NCBI GenBank assembly: GCA_009692205.1
Contig: SHZR01000002.1
Span: 1 to 64,000 of the forward strand
Origin: Gemmatimonadota bacterium
GTDB lineage: Bacteria > Gemmatimonadota > Gemmatimonadetes > Longimicrobiales > Gaopeijiaceae
Direction of reading: 5' to 3'
DNA length: 64,000 nucleotides
Shown in pieces: positions 9,444 through 17,658 of the stretch (positions are counted from its first letter, which is position 1; every line of letters begins with the position of its first letter). The translations under genes and the position numbers were made by a program. Under the pieces are notes generated by a model. That model worked only from the letters and a program-made list of their open reading frames with translations. It was not told the DNA's origin and made no database searches.

Positions 9444-10565
9444 TCAAAGCAGGCCCTCGAGGGCCCGCACGCGGTGGTTTTCGCTGTCGGTCACGTAGAC
9501 GACGCCTTCGTGGACGAAGACTCCGTGGGGGCGAGCCATTCGGCAAGCGAGGGGGTCCCCGTCCGGGCCATCTCCGCGCTCGCCGGTTCCGAGGACCGTG
9601 TCGATGATGCCCGTGTCGAGGCGCACGCGGCGGATCACGTGGTTCTCCGTATCGACGACGTAGAGGCTCCGATCGGACGCCGAGTAGACGATGCCCTTCG
9701 GGCCATTGAACGTGGCGGCGAGCGCCGGGCCTCCGTCGCCCGTGTAGCCGGTCTCGCCCGTACCGGCGATGCGGGCTAGGCGCCCCGCACGCAGGTCGAG
9801 GCGGAAGACGGCGTTGCCCTCGCGCAGCACGAGGTAGGCGTTCCCCTCGGCGTCGGTGTCGATCGAGCGCGGCCCGCGCAGCGGTGTGCCCGCGAGCGGC
9901 GCGTCGTCCGGAGTAGGCGCGCGCTCCCCGGTTCCCGAGAGCGTCGAGATCGTCCCGGAACGCATGTCCACGGTGCGCACGCGTCCGTTGCCGATGTCGC
10001 AGACGAGCAGATTCCCGCGCGCGTCGAACGCGATGCTGTGCGGTTGCCGGAACTGGGCGCGCGCGGCTGGGCCGTCGTCGCCGGAGAAGCCCGCCTCGCC
10101 GGTGCCCGCGACGGTGGAGACCACGCCTGTTCGCGCATCCACGCGGCGGACGACGTGCGCGTCGCGCTCCACCACGAACAGGTTGGCGTCCGCGTCGAAG
10201 CGGATCTCGTGCGGGGCCGAGAACGAAGCCTCGGTGGCCGGACCGCCGTCCCCGGAGTAGGCTTTCGTCCCGTTGCCGGCGAGCGTGGTCAGGCGGCCGG
10301 TGCCGAGATCGAGCCTGCGCGTCCGGCCCGTGTCGACCTCGCAGAAGTAGAGCGCACGGTCGGGACCGACCACCACGCCATAGGGATTGTTCACGGGCGT
10401 CCGAGTCGCCGGCAGGCCGGTCGCGCCCTCGGGCTCGTACCCCGCGACGCCTGTGCCCGCGATCGTGCGCACCACGCCGGCTCTCGCGAGAGCCCGGCGG
10501 GGGCGGAGTCCGGCGGTGACGACGAACGCCGTGCGCAGGAAGCCGCGGCGGTTGAGGTCGTGCAT
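9444..10565 (-). CDS. Exported NHL-repeat beta-propeller protein
   Basis: 373 residues from the ATG at 10563-10565, chosen because it starts a twin-arginine-type signal (N-R-R-G-F-L-R-T-A-F). Repeats of the type A-G-T-G-x-x-G-(Y/F)-x-G-D-x-G-P-A followed by P-x-(G/S)-I/V occur about six times, giving a six-bladed propeller. It differs from the PAL-like propellers elsewhere in the window and lacks their Arg/His/Tyr pattern. It is upstream of, and probably cotranscribed with, the sulfite-oxidase-type gene, so it could be a partner or substrate-binding protein for that enzyme. No enzymatic activity can be assigned. Confidence 0.75.
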   Translation of the reverse strand: MHDLNRRGFLRTAFVVTAGLRPRRALARAGVVRTIAGTGVAGYEPEGATGLPATRTPVNNPYGVVVGPDRALYFCEVDTGRTRRLDLGTGRLTTLAGNGTKAYSGDGGPATEASFSAPHEIRFDADANLFVVERDAHVVRRVDARTGVVSTVAGTGEAGFSGDDGPAARAQFRQPHSIAFDARGNLLVCDIGNGRVRTVDMRSGTISTLSGTGERAPTPDDAPLAGTPLRGPRSIDTDAEGNAYLVLREGNAVFRLDLRAGRLARIAGTGETGYTGDGGPALAATFNGPKGIVYSASDRSLYVVDTENHVIRRVRLDTGIIDTVLGTGERGDGPDGDPLACRMARPHGVFVHEGVVYVTDSENHRVRALEGLL

Positions 10566-10692
10566 GCCTGAACGTGCGGCGGGCCTCCCGAGCCCGCAAG
10601 CGACGTCTATCCGGCGCGGCGCGGCCTCCTTTCGCTGGCATGGCGACGCGCCCATCATGACCAGCCACGCCCGCGATCTCGGAGCCCCAGCC

Positions 10693-12027
10693 ATGCGATT
10701 TCCCAACGTTTGTCGCCCCCTGCTCGGGCTCCTGTTCTTGGGCGCGGCGACCGCCGCGACGGCCCAGGAGCGGCCTGCGCCGCCGCGCGCGCGCGCGCCT
10801 GCGGCGGTCATGAGCTTCCGGGGTGCCGACTGGCTCGAGCGCCCCCAGCGGCTGCAGGAAGAGCGTCCCGCCGAAGTGCTTCGGGTCATGGATCTGCAGC
10901 CTGGCGACGTCGTCGCGGACATTGGCGCGGGCTCGGGCTACTTCACGCGTCGGATGGCGCCCCTCGTGGCGCCCACGGGGACCGTCTACGCGGTCGACGT
11001 GCAGCCGGAGATGCTTGATCTCCTCGCGGAGAGCGTGGAAGAAGCGGGACTCACGGGAGTCGTTCCCGTGCTCTCCACCGCCGACGATCCCGCACTGCCC
11101 GAGGGGTCCGTCGACTGGATGCTGCTCGTCGACGTGTACCACGAGTTCGCCAACCCCACGACGATGCTCGAGAAGATGCGTCAGGCGCTCAAGCCGACAG
11201 GGCGGGTCGCGCTCGTCGAGTATCGTGTCGAGGACGGCTCGGCGGCCCAAATCCGGTCCGAGCATCGGATGTCGGTCCTCCAGGTGTTGTTGGAGTGGGA
11301 GGCGGCCGGCTTCGAGCTCGTCGAGTTGCACGAGTTCCTGCCGAGTCAGCATCTGTTCATTCTGCAGCCGACCTCGGCGTCCGGCGCTCCCCGCGCCGCG
11401 GCTCGGCCGATGGTCGCGCACTACGACCTCGTGGAAGCCATCGCGGAAGGGCGCGTCGAGGTGGTGGGCACGGGCGCGGGGGAGGAAGGGGTGAGCCTCA
11501 CGATTCGCCGGACGAGACCCGAGAACATGGTCGTCACGCTCCCGGTCGGCACGTACTTCGAGGCTCCTGGCGAGCCCGGCGACATGATTGCCCGGCGCGA
11601 CGGCGTGATGCTGCTCGTCGAGGATGGCGCGCGGCCCTGGTCGATCCCCGCGCGCAGGGTGAACCAGACCGCGCCCGTGCCGGGGCCGTCCGACCGGCTG
11701 GAGGTCCGCTCGGCGGACGAGCGCGCCGAGCTCCGTGACCTGGCGTGGCTCTTCCAAGGACTCGACATCTTTCCCGCGATCGCACCCACGGTGGAGCAAA
11801 TCGCCATCTGGATCGCGGTGGAGGACCGCGGGTGGGCGGAGCTCTCGGCCCACGCGTCGGCGAATTCGATCCACTCGGCGAACGCGGTGGGCTTGGCCGC
11901 CGCGCACGTGAACGCGATCGGCATCGACATCAAGCAGAAGCGGATCTGGGCGGAGCGCTCGAGCTTCGTTCCCGCCCTGACGGATGAAGGGCTGAAGCGC
12001 CTCTTCGCGGATCTGGAGGGCAATTGA
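10693..12027 (+). CDS. Exported class I SAM methyltransferase with extra C-terminal domain
   Basis: 444 residues from the ATG at 10693, chosen because it begins a signal peptide (about 1-25, ending A-T-A-Q); the frame is open further upstream. Residues about 45-240 are a Rossmann methyltransferase, with the SAM loop V-A-D-I-G-A-G-S-G at 74-82 and D-V-Q-P-E-M after strand 2. Residues about 255-444 form a second domain I do not recognise, with a helical C-terminal half. A secreted SAM-dependent methyltransferase is odd because SAM is not expected in the periplasm; the fold may be used for another purpose. Its stop overlaps the TTG start of the PQQ dehydrogenase. Confidence 0.75.
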   Translation: MRFPNVCRPLLGLLFLGAATAATAQERPAPPRARAPAAVMSFRGADWLERPQRLQEERPAEVLRVMDLQPGDVVADIGAGSGYFTRRMAPLVAPTGTVYAVDVQPEMLDLLAESVEEAGLTGVVPVLSTADDPALPEGSVDWMLLVDVYHEFANPTTMLEKMRQALKPTGRVALVEYRVEDGSAAQIRSEHRMSVLQVLLEWEAAGFELVELHEFLPSQHLFILQPTSASGAPRAAARPMVAHYDLVEAIAEGRVEVVGTGAGEEGVSLTIRRTRPENMVVTLPVGTYFEAPGEPGDMIARRDGVMLLVEDGARPWSIPARRVNQTAPVPGPSDRLEVRSADERAELRDLAWLFQGLDIFPAIAPTVEQIAIWIAVEDRGWAELSAHASANSIHSANAVGLAAAHVNAIGIDIKQKRIWAERSSFVPALTDEGLKRLFADLEGN

Positions 12028-13760
12028 GGCACATCGTCGGGCTGGCGGTGCTCGTCGCTTGGGTGCCCTCGCTCGCGGTCGCCCAGTCGCCTCTCGAACG
12101 CTACACCCCCGTGACGGACGCGATGCTCCTCGATCCGCCCGCCGGGGAATGGTTGATGTGGCGCCGGACGTACGATGCCTGGGGGTACAGCCCGCTCGAC
12201 CAGATCGGTATCACCAACGTCGGCTCGCTGCGCCTCGCGTGGGCGTGGACCATGGAGGGGGGCCTCCAGGAGACCACGCCGCTGGTGCACGACGGCGTGA
12301 TGTTCCTGCCGCAGGCGTGCGACTTCATCGAGGCGGTGGACGCCCGCGACGGGACGCTGCTGTGGGAATACCGGCGGCCACGTATGGAGCACGCGGCCGT
12401 GCTGGCGTGCGCGAACCGCAACGCGACGCTGTATCGGGACCGACTCTACATCGCCACCCACGACGCGTTCCTCGTGGCGCTCGACGCGCGCACCGGGGCA
12501 GTGGTTTGGGAGCAGAAGGTCGGGGACTGGGAGATCGGTCAGCACTATTCCGGCGGCCCCATGATCATCAAGGGCCGTGTGGTAGCCGGTATGTCCGGGT
12601 GCTACTACATCAACACGCGATGCTGGATCTCCGCACACGATGCCGACACGGGCCAGGAGATCTGGCGCACGTACACGATTCCTGGGGAAGGGGAGCCGGG
12701 ATCGGAAACCTGGGGGGGCGCCCCGGCCGAGGAGCGGCGCGGCGGCTCGGCGTGGATGCCGCCGAGCTTCGACCCCGAGCTCAACCTCATCTTCTCGGGC
12801 GTAGGCGTGCCCATCCAATGGGGATCCGTCCAACGGGGGACCGAAGACGGGGCCGTCCTGTACACGAACTCGACGATCGCGCTCGACGCGGACACCGGTG
12901 AACTCGTCTGGTACTTCCAGCACCTGCCGGGCGACGAGTGGGACCAGGATCATCCCTTCGCGCGGCTGGTGGTGGAGACCGAGGTTACGCCCGCCGCGGA
13001 CGAGGTGGAGTGGATCAATCCGGATCTCGTGCCCGGGGAGCGTCGCAAGGTGATCACCGGGCTTCCGGGGAAGCCCGCGCTCGTGTGGACCCTCGACGCG
13101 GCGACAGGGGACTTCCTCTGGGCGCGCCAGACCAGCTATCAGAACGTGATCGTGGGGGTGGACGCGCGGAATCGGCACGGCATCGCGAATCCGGCTCTCC
13201 GGTTTCCTGCCATCGGGCAGGAGTTGCTCGTCTGCCCCACCTTGAACGGCGGTGGGATCAACTGGCAGGCGATCGCTTACAGCCCCCAGACCAACGCACT
13301 CTACGCGCCGACCAACAACACGTGCATGACGTATGCCTTGAATCCCACCCCGGCGACCCTGGGCGGCTATCATGACTCCGCGGAGTATCAGCGCGTGTCG
13401 GTGCCAGGCTCGGACGGGCAGGTCGGGCTGTTCTCCGCGGTCGACGTGCGGACCGGGCGCACCCTATGGGAGCGCCGTCAGCGCGCCGGCTTCGGAGGCT
13501 CCGTGCTCACGACCGGTGGCGGACTCGTGTTCGCGACCGACGACGCCCGCCGCTTCCGCGCGTTCGACGCCAGGACCGGCGAGGTGCTCTGGGAGCAGAT
13601 TCTCAACTCGAGCGCCGGCGGTTTCCCGGTCAGCTACATGCTGGATGGGGTCCAATACATCGCCATCGCGGCCGGCGGAGGCCCCAACGCCCGCAACCTC
13701 ACGCCCGAGATTCGGCAGCGCCCGGGCGGAAACATGCTGTTCGTGTTCAGGCTGCCCTGA
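12024..13760 (+). CDS. PQQ-dependent dehydrogenase, possible lanthanide type
   Basis: 578 residues, starting with TTG overlapping the previous stop. The signal peptide is about 1-20. W-motif repeats of an eight-bladed quinoprotein propeller run through the chain. The catalytic Asp is Asp307 in D-E-W-D-Q-D, with a second Asp two places later (Asp309). That D-x-D pattern marks lanthanide-using alcohol dehydrogenases such as XoxF; calcium enzymes lack the second Asp. The vicinal Cys pair common in alcohol dehydrogenases of this fold is absent, and there is no heme domain. The substrate is unknown. It is translationally coupled to the methyltransferase. Confidence 0.8.
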   Translation: MRHIVGLAVLVAWVPSLAVAQSPLERYTPVTDAMLLDPPAGEWLMWRRTYDAWGYSPLDQIGITNVGSLRLAWAWTMEGGLQETTPLVHDGVMFLPQACDFIEAVDARDGTLLWEYRRPRMEHAAVLACANRNATLYRDRLYIATHDAFLVALDARTGAVVWEQKVGDWEIGQHYSGGPMIIKGRVVAGMSGCYYINTRCWISAHDADTGQEIWRTYTIPGEGEPGSETWGGAPAEERRGGSAWMPPSFDPELNLIFSGVGVPIQWGSVQRGTEDGAVLYTNSTIALDADTGELVWYFQHLPGDEWDQDHPFARLVVETEVTPAADEVEWINPDLVPGERRKVITGLPGKPALVWTLDAATGDFLWARQTSYQNVIVGVDARNRHGIANPALRFPAIGQELLVCPTLNGGGINWQAIAYSPQTNALYAPTNNTCMTYALNPTPATLGGYHDSAEYQRVSVPGSDGQVGLFSAVDVRTGRTLWERRQRAGFGGSVLTTGGGLVFATDDARRFRAFDARTGEVLWEQILNSSAGGFPVSYMLDGVQYIAIAAGGGPNARNLTPEIRQRPGGNMLFVFRLP

Positions 13761-13836
13761 GGCGCCAGCATTGCCGGATTCGCCCGCGGCCCTTAGATCC
13801 ATGCGCTGCACGAACCCTTTTTCGGAGATGCTTCCG

Positions 13837-14898
13837 ATGAGCCGACGGTCGAAGTGGACTTCATTCCTCACGGCGCCAGTGCTGGCGCTCGCCTTGGTCG
13901 GGCCTCTGCAGGCCCAGAGCCGAGCCACCGCCACCAACGTTCCTGAGATCCCCATCCAGGCCGTCGAGGGCTTCTTCAAGCTCCCGGATGGTCTGTACTT
14001 CGGAGAAGGCATCGGCATCGCCACCAACTCCCAAGGCCACATCTTCGTCTACCACCGCAGCGGCGACACGCGCCTCTTCGAGTTCGACGCTGATGGCAAC
14101 TTCGTGCGCGAGCTCGGCGTCGGCATTTACGGCTTCGAGATGGCCCATAAGGTACGCGTCGACAGCCAGGACAACATCTGGGTGGTCGACGAGGGCACCA
14201 ACATGGTCATCAAGATGAACCCTGAGGGCAGGGTCATGATGGTGATCGGCCGGCGCCCCGAGCCCACCGCTCCGGGGGCGGGGACCGCGGTGATTCCTAC
14301 CGACGGCTCGGGCCCGAACCACAAGTACTTGCTCGCTCGCCCCACGGACGTCACGTGGGACCAGCAGGGCAACATCTTCGTCACCGACGGCTACTTCAAT
14401 CACCGCGTCGTGAAGTACTCGCCCGATGGCATCTACATGGGGCAGCACGGGAATGGGCAGAACGGGAGCGGTCCGGATCAGATGAGCACGCCGCACACGA
14501 TGGCGTCGGACTCGCAGGGCAACATCTACGTGGGCGACCGCGGCAATGCGCGCGTGAAGGTCTTCGACAGCAACCTCAACCTGCTGCGCATGTACACGAA
14601 CGTCGGCAACCCGTGGGAGATCTGCATCTCGCCCGGGCCGCACCAGTACCTGTTCGTGTCGAATTCCAACCCGGACTCGAACCCAGCGGCGTCGTGGAAC
14701 CAGTCGGGCGAGGTCTACAAGATGGAGCTCGACGGGACGATCATCGGCCGATTCGGACGGGCCGGTAAAGAGCCCGGCGAGTTCCAGACGATCCACGGCA
14801 TGGACTGCCGGAATCCCAATGAGATCTACACGTCCGAGATCTCGGCGTGGCGGGCCCAGAAGATCCTAGTGGGCCCTCGGCCCGTATCTCAAGACTGA
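13837..14898 (+). CDS. PAL-like NHL propeller lyase, all catalytic ligands present
   Basis: 353 residues from the ATG at 13837 (GGAG about 9 bases upstream; in-frame ATGs also at 13801 and 13828). The signal peptide ends near L-Q-A-Q. Recalled against animal peptidyl-alpha-hydroxyglycine alpha-amidating lyase, blade after blade aligns: Arg74 in V-Y-H-R-S-G-D, zinc His104, catalytic Tyr186 in S/T-D-G-Y-x-N-x-R, zinc His220 in T-P-H-T, zinc His320 in I-H-G-M. All five are kept. The predicted role is a periplasmic zinc lyase cleaving a carbinolamide-type product; the partner would be a PHM-like monooxygenase such as 302-1657. The substrate is unknown. The next gene is a degenerate paralogue. Confidence 0.75.
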   Translation: MSRRSKWTSFLTAPVLALALVGPLQAQSRATATNVPEIPIQAVEGFFKLPDGLYFGEGIGIATNSQGHIFVYHRSGDTRLFEFDADGNFVRELGVGIYGFEMAHKVRVDSQDNIWVVDEGTNMVIKMNPEGRVMMVIGRRPEPTAPGAGTAVIPTDGSGPNHKYLLARPTDVTWDQQGNIFVTDGYFNHRVVKYSPDGIYMGQHGNGQNGSGPDQMSTPHTMASDSQGNIYVGDRGNARVKVFDSNLNLLRMYTNVGNPWEICISPGPHQYLFVSNSNPDSNPAASWNQSGEVYKMELDGTIIGRFGRAGKEPGEFQTIHGMDCRNPNEIYTSEISAWRAQKILVGPRPVSQD

Positions 14899-14916
14899 GC
14901 GCGAGGAGAAATCGCA

Positions 14917-15999
14917 ATGAATCGGTCAGTGAAGCTCCTTGCCGTGGCGGCGCTCGTCGCTGTCCCGTCGCTCTCGGCGCAGGCACGCGCGCCCGAGATC
15001 CAGTACACCGCGGTGGACGCCCTAGGCGGCTTCCCCGCCGACATCCACCTCGGCGAAGTCGCCGGCGTGGCCCGCAACTCACGCAACGAGATCTACGTGT
15101 ATACGCGCACGGGGAATCCGTTGATGACGATGGGCACCTCCCGGTACATCGCGGTCTCGAGCTCCCGGGTGTTCAAGTTCGATGCGCGCGGCCGCTACGA
15201 GCGCGAGATCGGTCAGGACATTTACGGGTCGCTCTTCGCCCAGCAGGCCCGCGTCGATCGTGACGATAACGTCTGGATCGTGGACCGTATGTCCGGTCAG
15301 GTGATCAGGTTCAATCCGCAGGGCCGGATCGACTTGGTGCTGTCCCGTAAGCCCGAGGTCCTGGGTGGCGCGGTGGCGGCGCCTCGGGGCGGTGGGCCGG
15401 GTGGCGGCGGTGGTGGCGGTGGCGCGCCTGCCGCGGGCGGTGGTGGACGTGGCGGGGCCCCCACAATGCCGGAGGGCGAGTCGTTCAACGGCCCAACCGA
15501 CGTCGTGTGGGACTCCCAGGGCAACATCTACGTGGCCGATGGAGTCGCCCGGACGCGCATCGCGAAGTATGACTCCGAGGGGCGATTCATCACGAACTTC
15601 GCCGCACCGGGAGCCGCTAACATCTCCGGCATGCAGATCGACGCGCAGAACAACCTGTATGTCGCCGATTACGGCAATCAGCGCATCGTGGTGGTGAACT
15701 CACAGAACGGCCAGCAGATTCGCGAGATGCGGGGCTTCGGCTCGCCGATGGCGATCTGCATTTCGCCGGCACCGAACCAGTTCCTGTACGTGTCGAACTC
15801 GAACCCGCCTGACAACCTCGAGGTCGGGGGCGAGATCTACAAAGTGCGGCTCGACGGCACGATCGTCGGGCGCTTCGGCACGGTCGGGAAGCGTGTCGGC
15901 CAGTTCGGCACGGTGAACGCGATCGACTGCCGGGTCGAGAACGACCTGCTGGTGGGAGAGGTAGGCAACTGGAGGGTGCAGCGGGTCACGCTCCGGTAG
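14917..15999 (+). CDS. PAL-like NHL propeller without the zinc ligands
   Basis: 360 residues with a signal peptide (about 1-23). It is clearly a paralogue of the preceding protein, but every zinc His and the catalytic Tyr are replaced: Q, S and N stand at the three His positions (A-Q-Q-A, I-S-G-M, V-N-A-I) and Val-Ala at the Tyr position (D-G-V-A). The Arg of Y-T-R-T-G-N remains. A Gly-rich linker (about residues 155-180) interrupts one blade. It is therefore probably a non-catalytic binding or scaffold propeller. AGGAG lies 8 bases before the ATG, and 18 bases separate it from the catalytic paralogue, indicating one operon. Confidence 0.8.
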   Translation: MNRSVKLLAVAALVAVPSLSAQARAPEIQYTAVDALGGFPADIHLGEVAGVARNSRNEIYVYTRTGNPLMTMGTSRYIAVSSSRVFKFDARGRYEREIGQDIYGSLFAQQARVDRDDNVWIVDRMSGQVIRFNPQGRIDLVLSRKPEVLGGAVAAPRGGGPGGGGGGGGAPAAGGGGRGGAPTMPEGESFNGPTDVVWDSQGNIYVADGVARTRIAKYDSEGRFITNFAAPGAANISGMQIDAQNNLYVADYGNQRIVVVNSQNGQQIREMRGFGSPMAICISPAPNQFLYVSNSNPPDNLEVGGEIYKVRLDGTIVGRFGTVGKRVGQFGTVNAIDCRVENDLLVGEVGNWRVQRVTLR

Positions 16000-16035
16000 G
16001 AGTAGCCCGAGTCGGTAGGCAAGGCGGCGGCGAGC

Positions 16036-16401
16036 TTGGCAACGATCCTGATCGTCGATGACGACGAGAACGATCGGGTCGGGCTCGCCGCCGCTCTGCG
16101 TTCGGAAGGTTACGAGATCCTGCTGGCGCGCGACGGGGACGAGGCGCTCGACCTCTACCTCGCGCGGCGCGTGCATGTCGTGGTCACGGACATGGTGATG
16201 CCGGGTAGGGACGGGCTCAGCCTCATCTCCGCGATCCGGGACGTCGATCCGGACGCATCGATCGTGGCCGTCTCCGGGAAGAGCCAGAGCCAACTCGAGG
16301 CCTCGAAGATCTACGGGGCCCACAGCATGCTCGAGAAGCCGATCGACCCCAAGGCCCTAGTGACCGCGGTGCGGGAGGCTGTGGCCGCGCGCGGAACGTG
16401 A
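16036..16401 (+). CDS. Single-domain response regulator (receiver only)
   Basis: 121 residues, TTG start. Receiver-domain hallmarks are present: acidic triad D-D-D at 8-10, phospho-acceptor Asp52 in V-V-T-D-M-V-M-P, the Ser switch in V-A-V-S-G-K and Lys in E-K-P-I. No output domain follows; the stop overlaps the GTG of the epoxide hydrolase gene. It may act by protein contact or shuttle phosphate. No kinase adjoins it. Confidence 0.85.
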   Translation: MATILIVDDDENDRVGLAAALRSEGYEILLARDGDEALDLYLARRVHVVVTDMVMPGRDGLSLISAIRDVDPDASIVAVSGKSQSQLEASKIYGAHSMLEKPIDPKALVTAVREAVAARGT

Positions 16402-17648
16402 GGCCCGGCGCGCACGGACCCTTCGCGATGTGCGTCGCGCTGTGCGGTTTCGCCGCGTGCGCCGGTGAGCCTGCCGCAGAGGGCACACCCTCCGATCCCG
16501 ATGCCGTGCGTCCGTTCACCATCGCTGTGTCCGATGCCGTGCTCTCCGACCTCGAGGAGCGGCTCGCGCGCACGCGGCTGCCCGATGCCGGTCCGGGCGC
16601 GGCATGGGAGATGGGTACCGACCGCGCCTACCTCGATGGGCTGCTGGAGTATTGGCGCGAGGGGTTCGACTGGCGGGCGCAGGAGCGAGCGCTCAACGAG
16701 CTCGATCACTTCACGACGACGATCGACGGCGTGGATGTGCACTTCATCCACCAGCGCTCACCGAACCCCGACGCTGTGCCGCTCCTGCTCGTGCACGGAT
16801 GGCCGGGCTCCTTCGTCGAGTTCGTCGGTCTCGTAGGCCCGCTGACCGACCCCGCGGCGCACGGGGGCGTCGGCGCCGACGCCTTCCACGTGGTCATCCC
16901 GTCCTTGCCGGGGTTCGGCTTCTCAGGCAAGCCGACCGAGCGGGGGTATGGCCCGGAGAAGATGGGGGACATGCTCGCCGCTCTCATGGAGCGTCTCGGG
17001 TACGATCGGTACGGCGTTCAGGGCGGGGACTGGGGCGCGATCATCGGGCGGTCGCTCGCGGGGAACTACCCGGACCACGTGATCGGCCTGCACAGCAACT
17101 TCATGACGGGCGGGCCGCCCGCCGGCGTGGCCGACCCGAACGAGGGGGTGCCGGCGGTCGAGCTCGAGCTCCGGGCGGAGCGCACGGAGGCGTTCGCGGA
17201 AGGAAGCGCCTACCAAGAGATCCAGGGCACCAAGCCCCAGACGCTCGGCTACGGCCTGAACGACTCGCCTGCGGGCCTCGCGGCATGGATCGTCGAGAAG
17301 TTCCAGGGCTGGAGTGACAACGACGGAGACCCGGAGACGGCGTTCACGAGGGACCAGATCCTCACGAACGTCACGCTCTACTGGGTGACGGAGACCATCA
17401 CGTCTTCGACGCGCATCTACTACGAGTCCCGCCACACGCCTGCGACACGCCCCGTGCGCTACGTGGAGGTCCCGACGGGAGTGGCCGTCTTCCCGAAGGA
17501 GATCTACTTCGTCCCGCGTCGTTGGGCCGAGGCTCGCTACAACATCGTGCGTTGGACGGTGATGCCGCGCGGCGGCCACTTCGCCGCGCTCGAGGAGCCC
17601 GAGCTGCTGGTCGAGGACGTGCGCGCGTTCTTCAGAGACCTGCGTTAG
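16398..17648 (+). CDS. Epoxide hydrolase family alpha/beta hydrolase, likely lipoprotein
   Basis: 416 residues, GTG start overlapping the receiver gene stop. A short hydrophobic N-terminus ends in F-A-A-C (Cys21), a near-lipobox. Residues 36-110 fit the epoxide hydrolase N-terminal domain. The hydrolase core follows, with the oxyanion motif H-G-W-P-G at 133-137, nucleophile Asp211 in G-G-D-W-G, and the catalytic His near the end in G-G-H-F-A-A. An Asp nucleophile rather than Ser supports epoxide hydrolase over esterase. Tyr residues in the cap are plausible proton donors. It converges with metZ across 10 bases. Confidence 0.85.
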   Translation: MRPGAHGPFAMCVALCGFAACAGEPAAEGTPSDPDAVRPFTIAVSDAVLSDLEERLARTRLPDAGPGAAWEMGTDRAYLDGLLEYWREGFDWRAQERALNELDHFTTTIDGVDVHFIHQRSPNPDAVPLLLVHGWPGSFVEFVGLVGPLTDPAAHGGVGADAFHVVIPSLPGFGFSGKPTERGYGPEKMGDMLAALMERLGYDRYGVQGGDWGAIIGRSLAGNYPDHVIGLHSNFMTGGPPAGVADPNEGVPAVELELRAERTEAFAEGSAYQEIQGTKPQTLGYGLNDSPAGLAAWIVEKFQGWSDNDGDPETAFTRDQILTNVTLYWVTETITSSTRIYYESRHTPATRPVRYVEVPTGVAVFPKEIYFVPRRWAEARYNIVRWTVMPRGGHFAALEEPELLVEDVRAFFRDLR

Positions 17649-17658
17649 GCCCAGATCT

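Noticed and set aside
9444-10565. Third PAL-like lyase
   Set aside because: The propeller repeats are of another NHL type and the Arg/His/Tyr positions of PAL are not present.
9424-11907. Long minus-strand open frame of 827 codons
   Set aside because: It is antisense to the methyltransferase gene and shifted against the NHL gene. Its translation is Arg/His-rich with no domain, a common artefact of high-GC codon bias.
11421-13373. Minus-strand open frame of 650 codons opposite the PQQ dehydrogenase
   Set aside because: It is a mirror of the codon pattern of the real plus-strand genes; no family features and no ribosome site.
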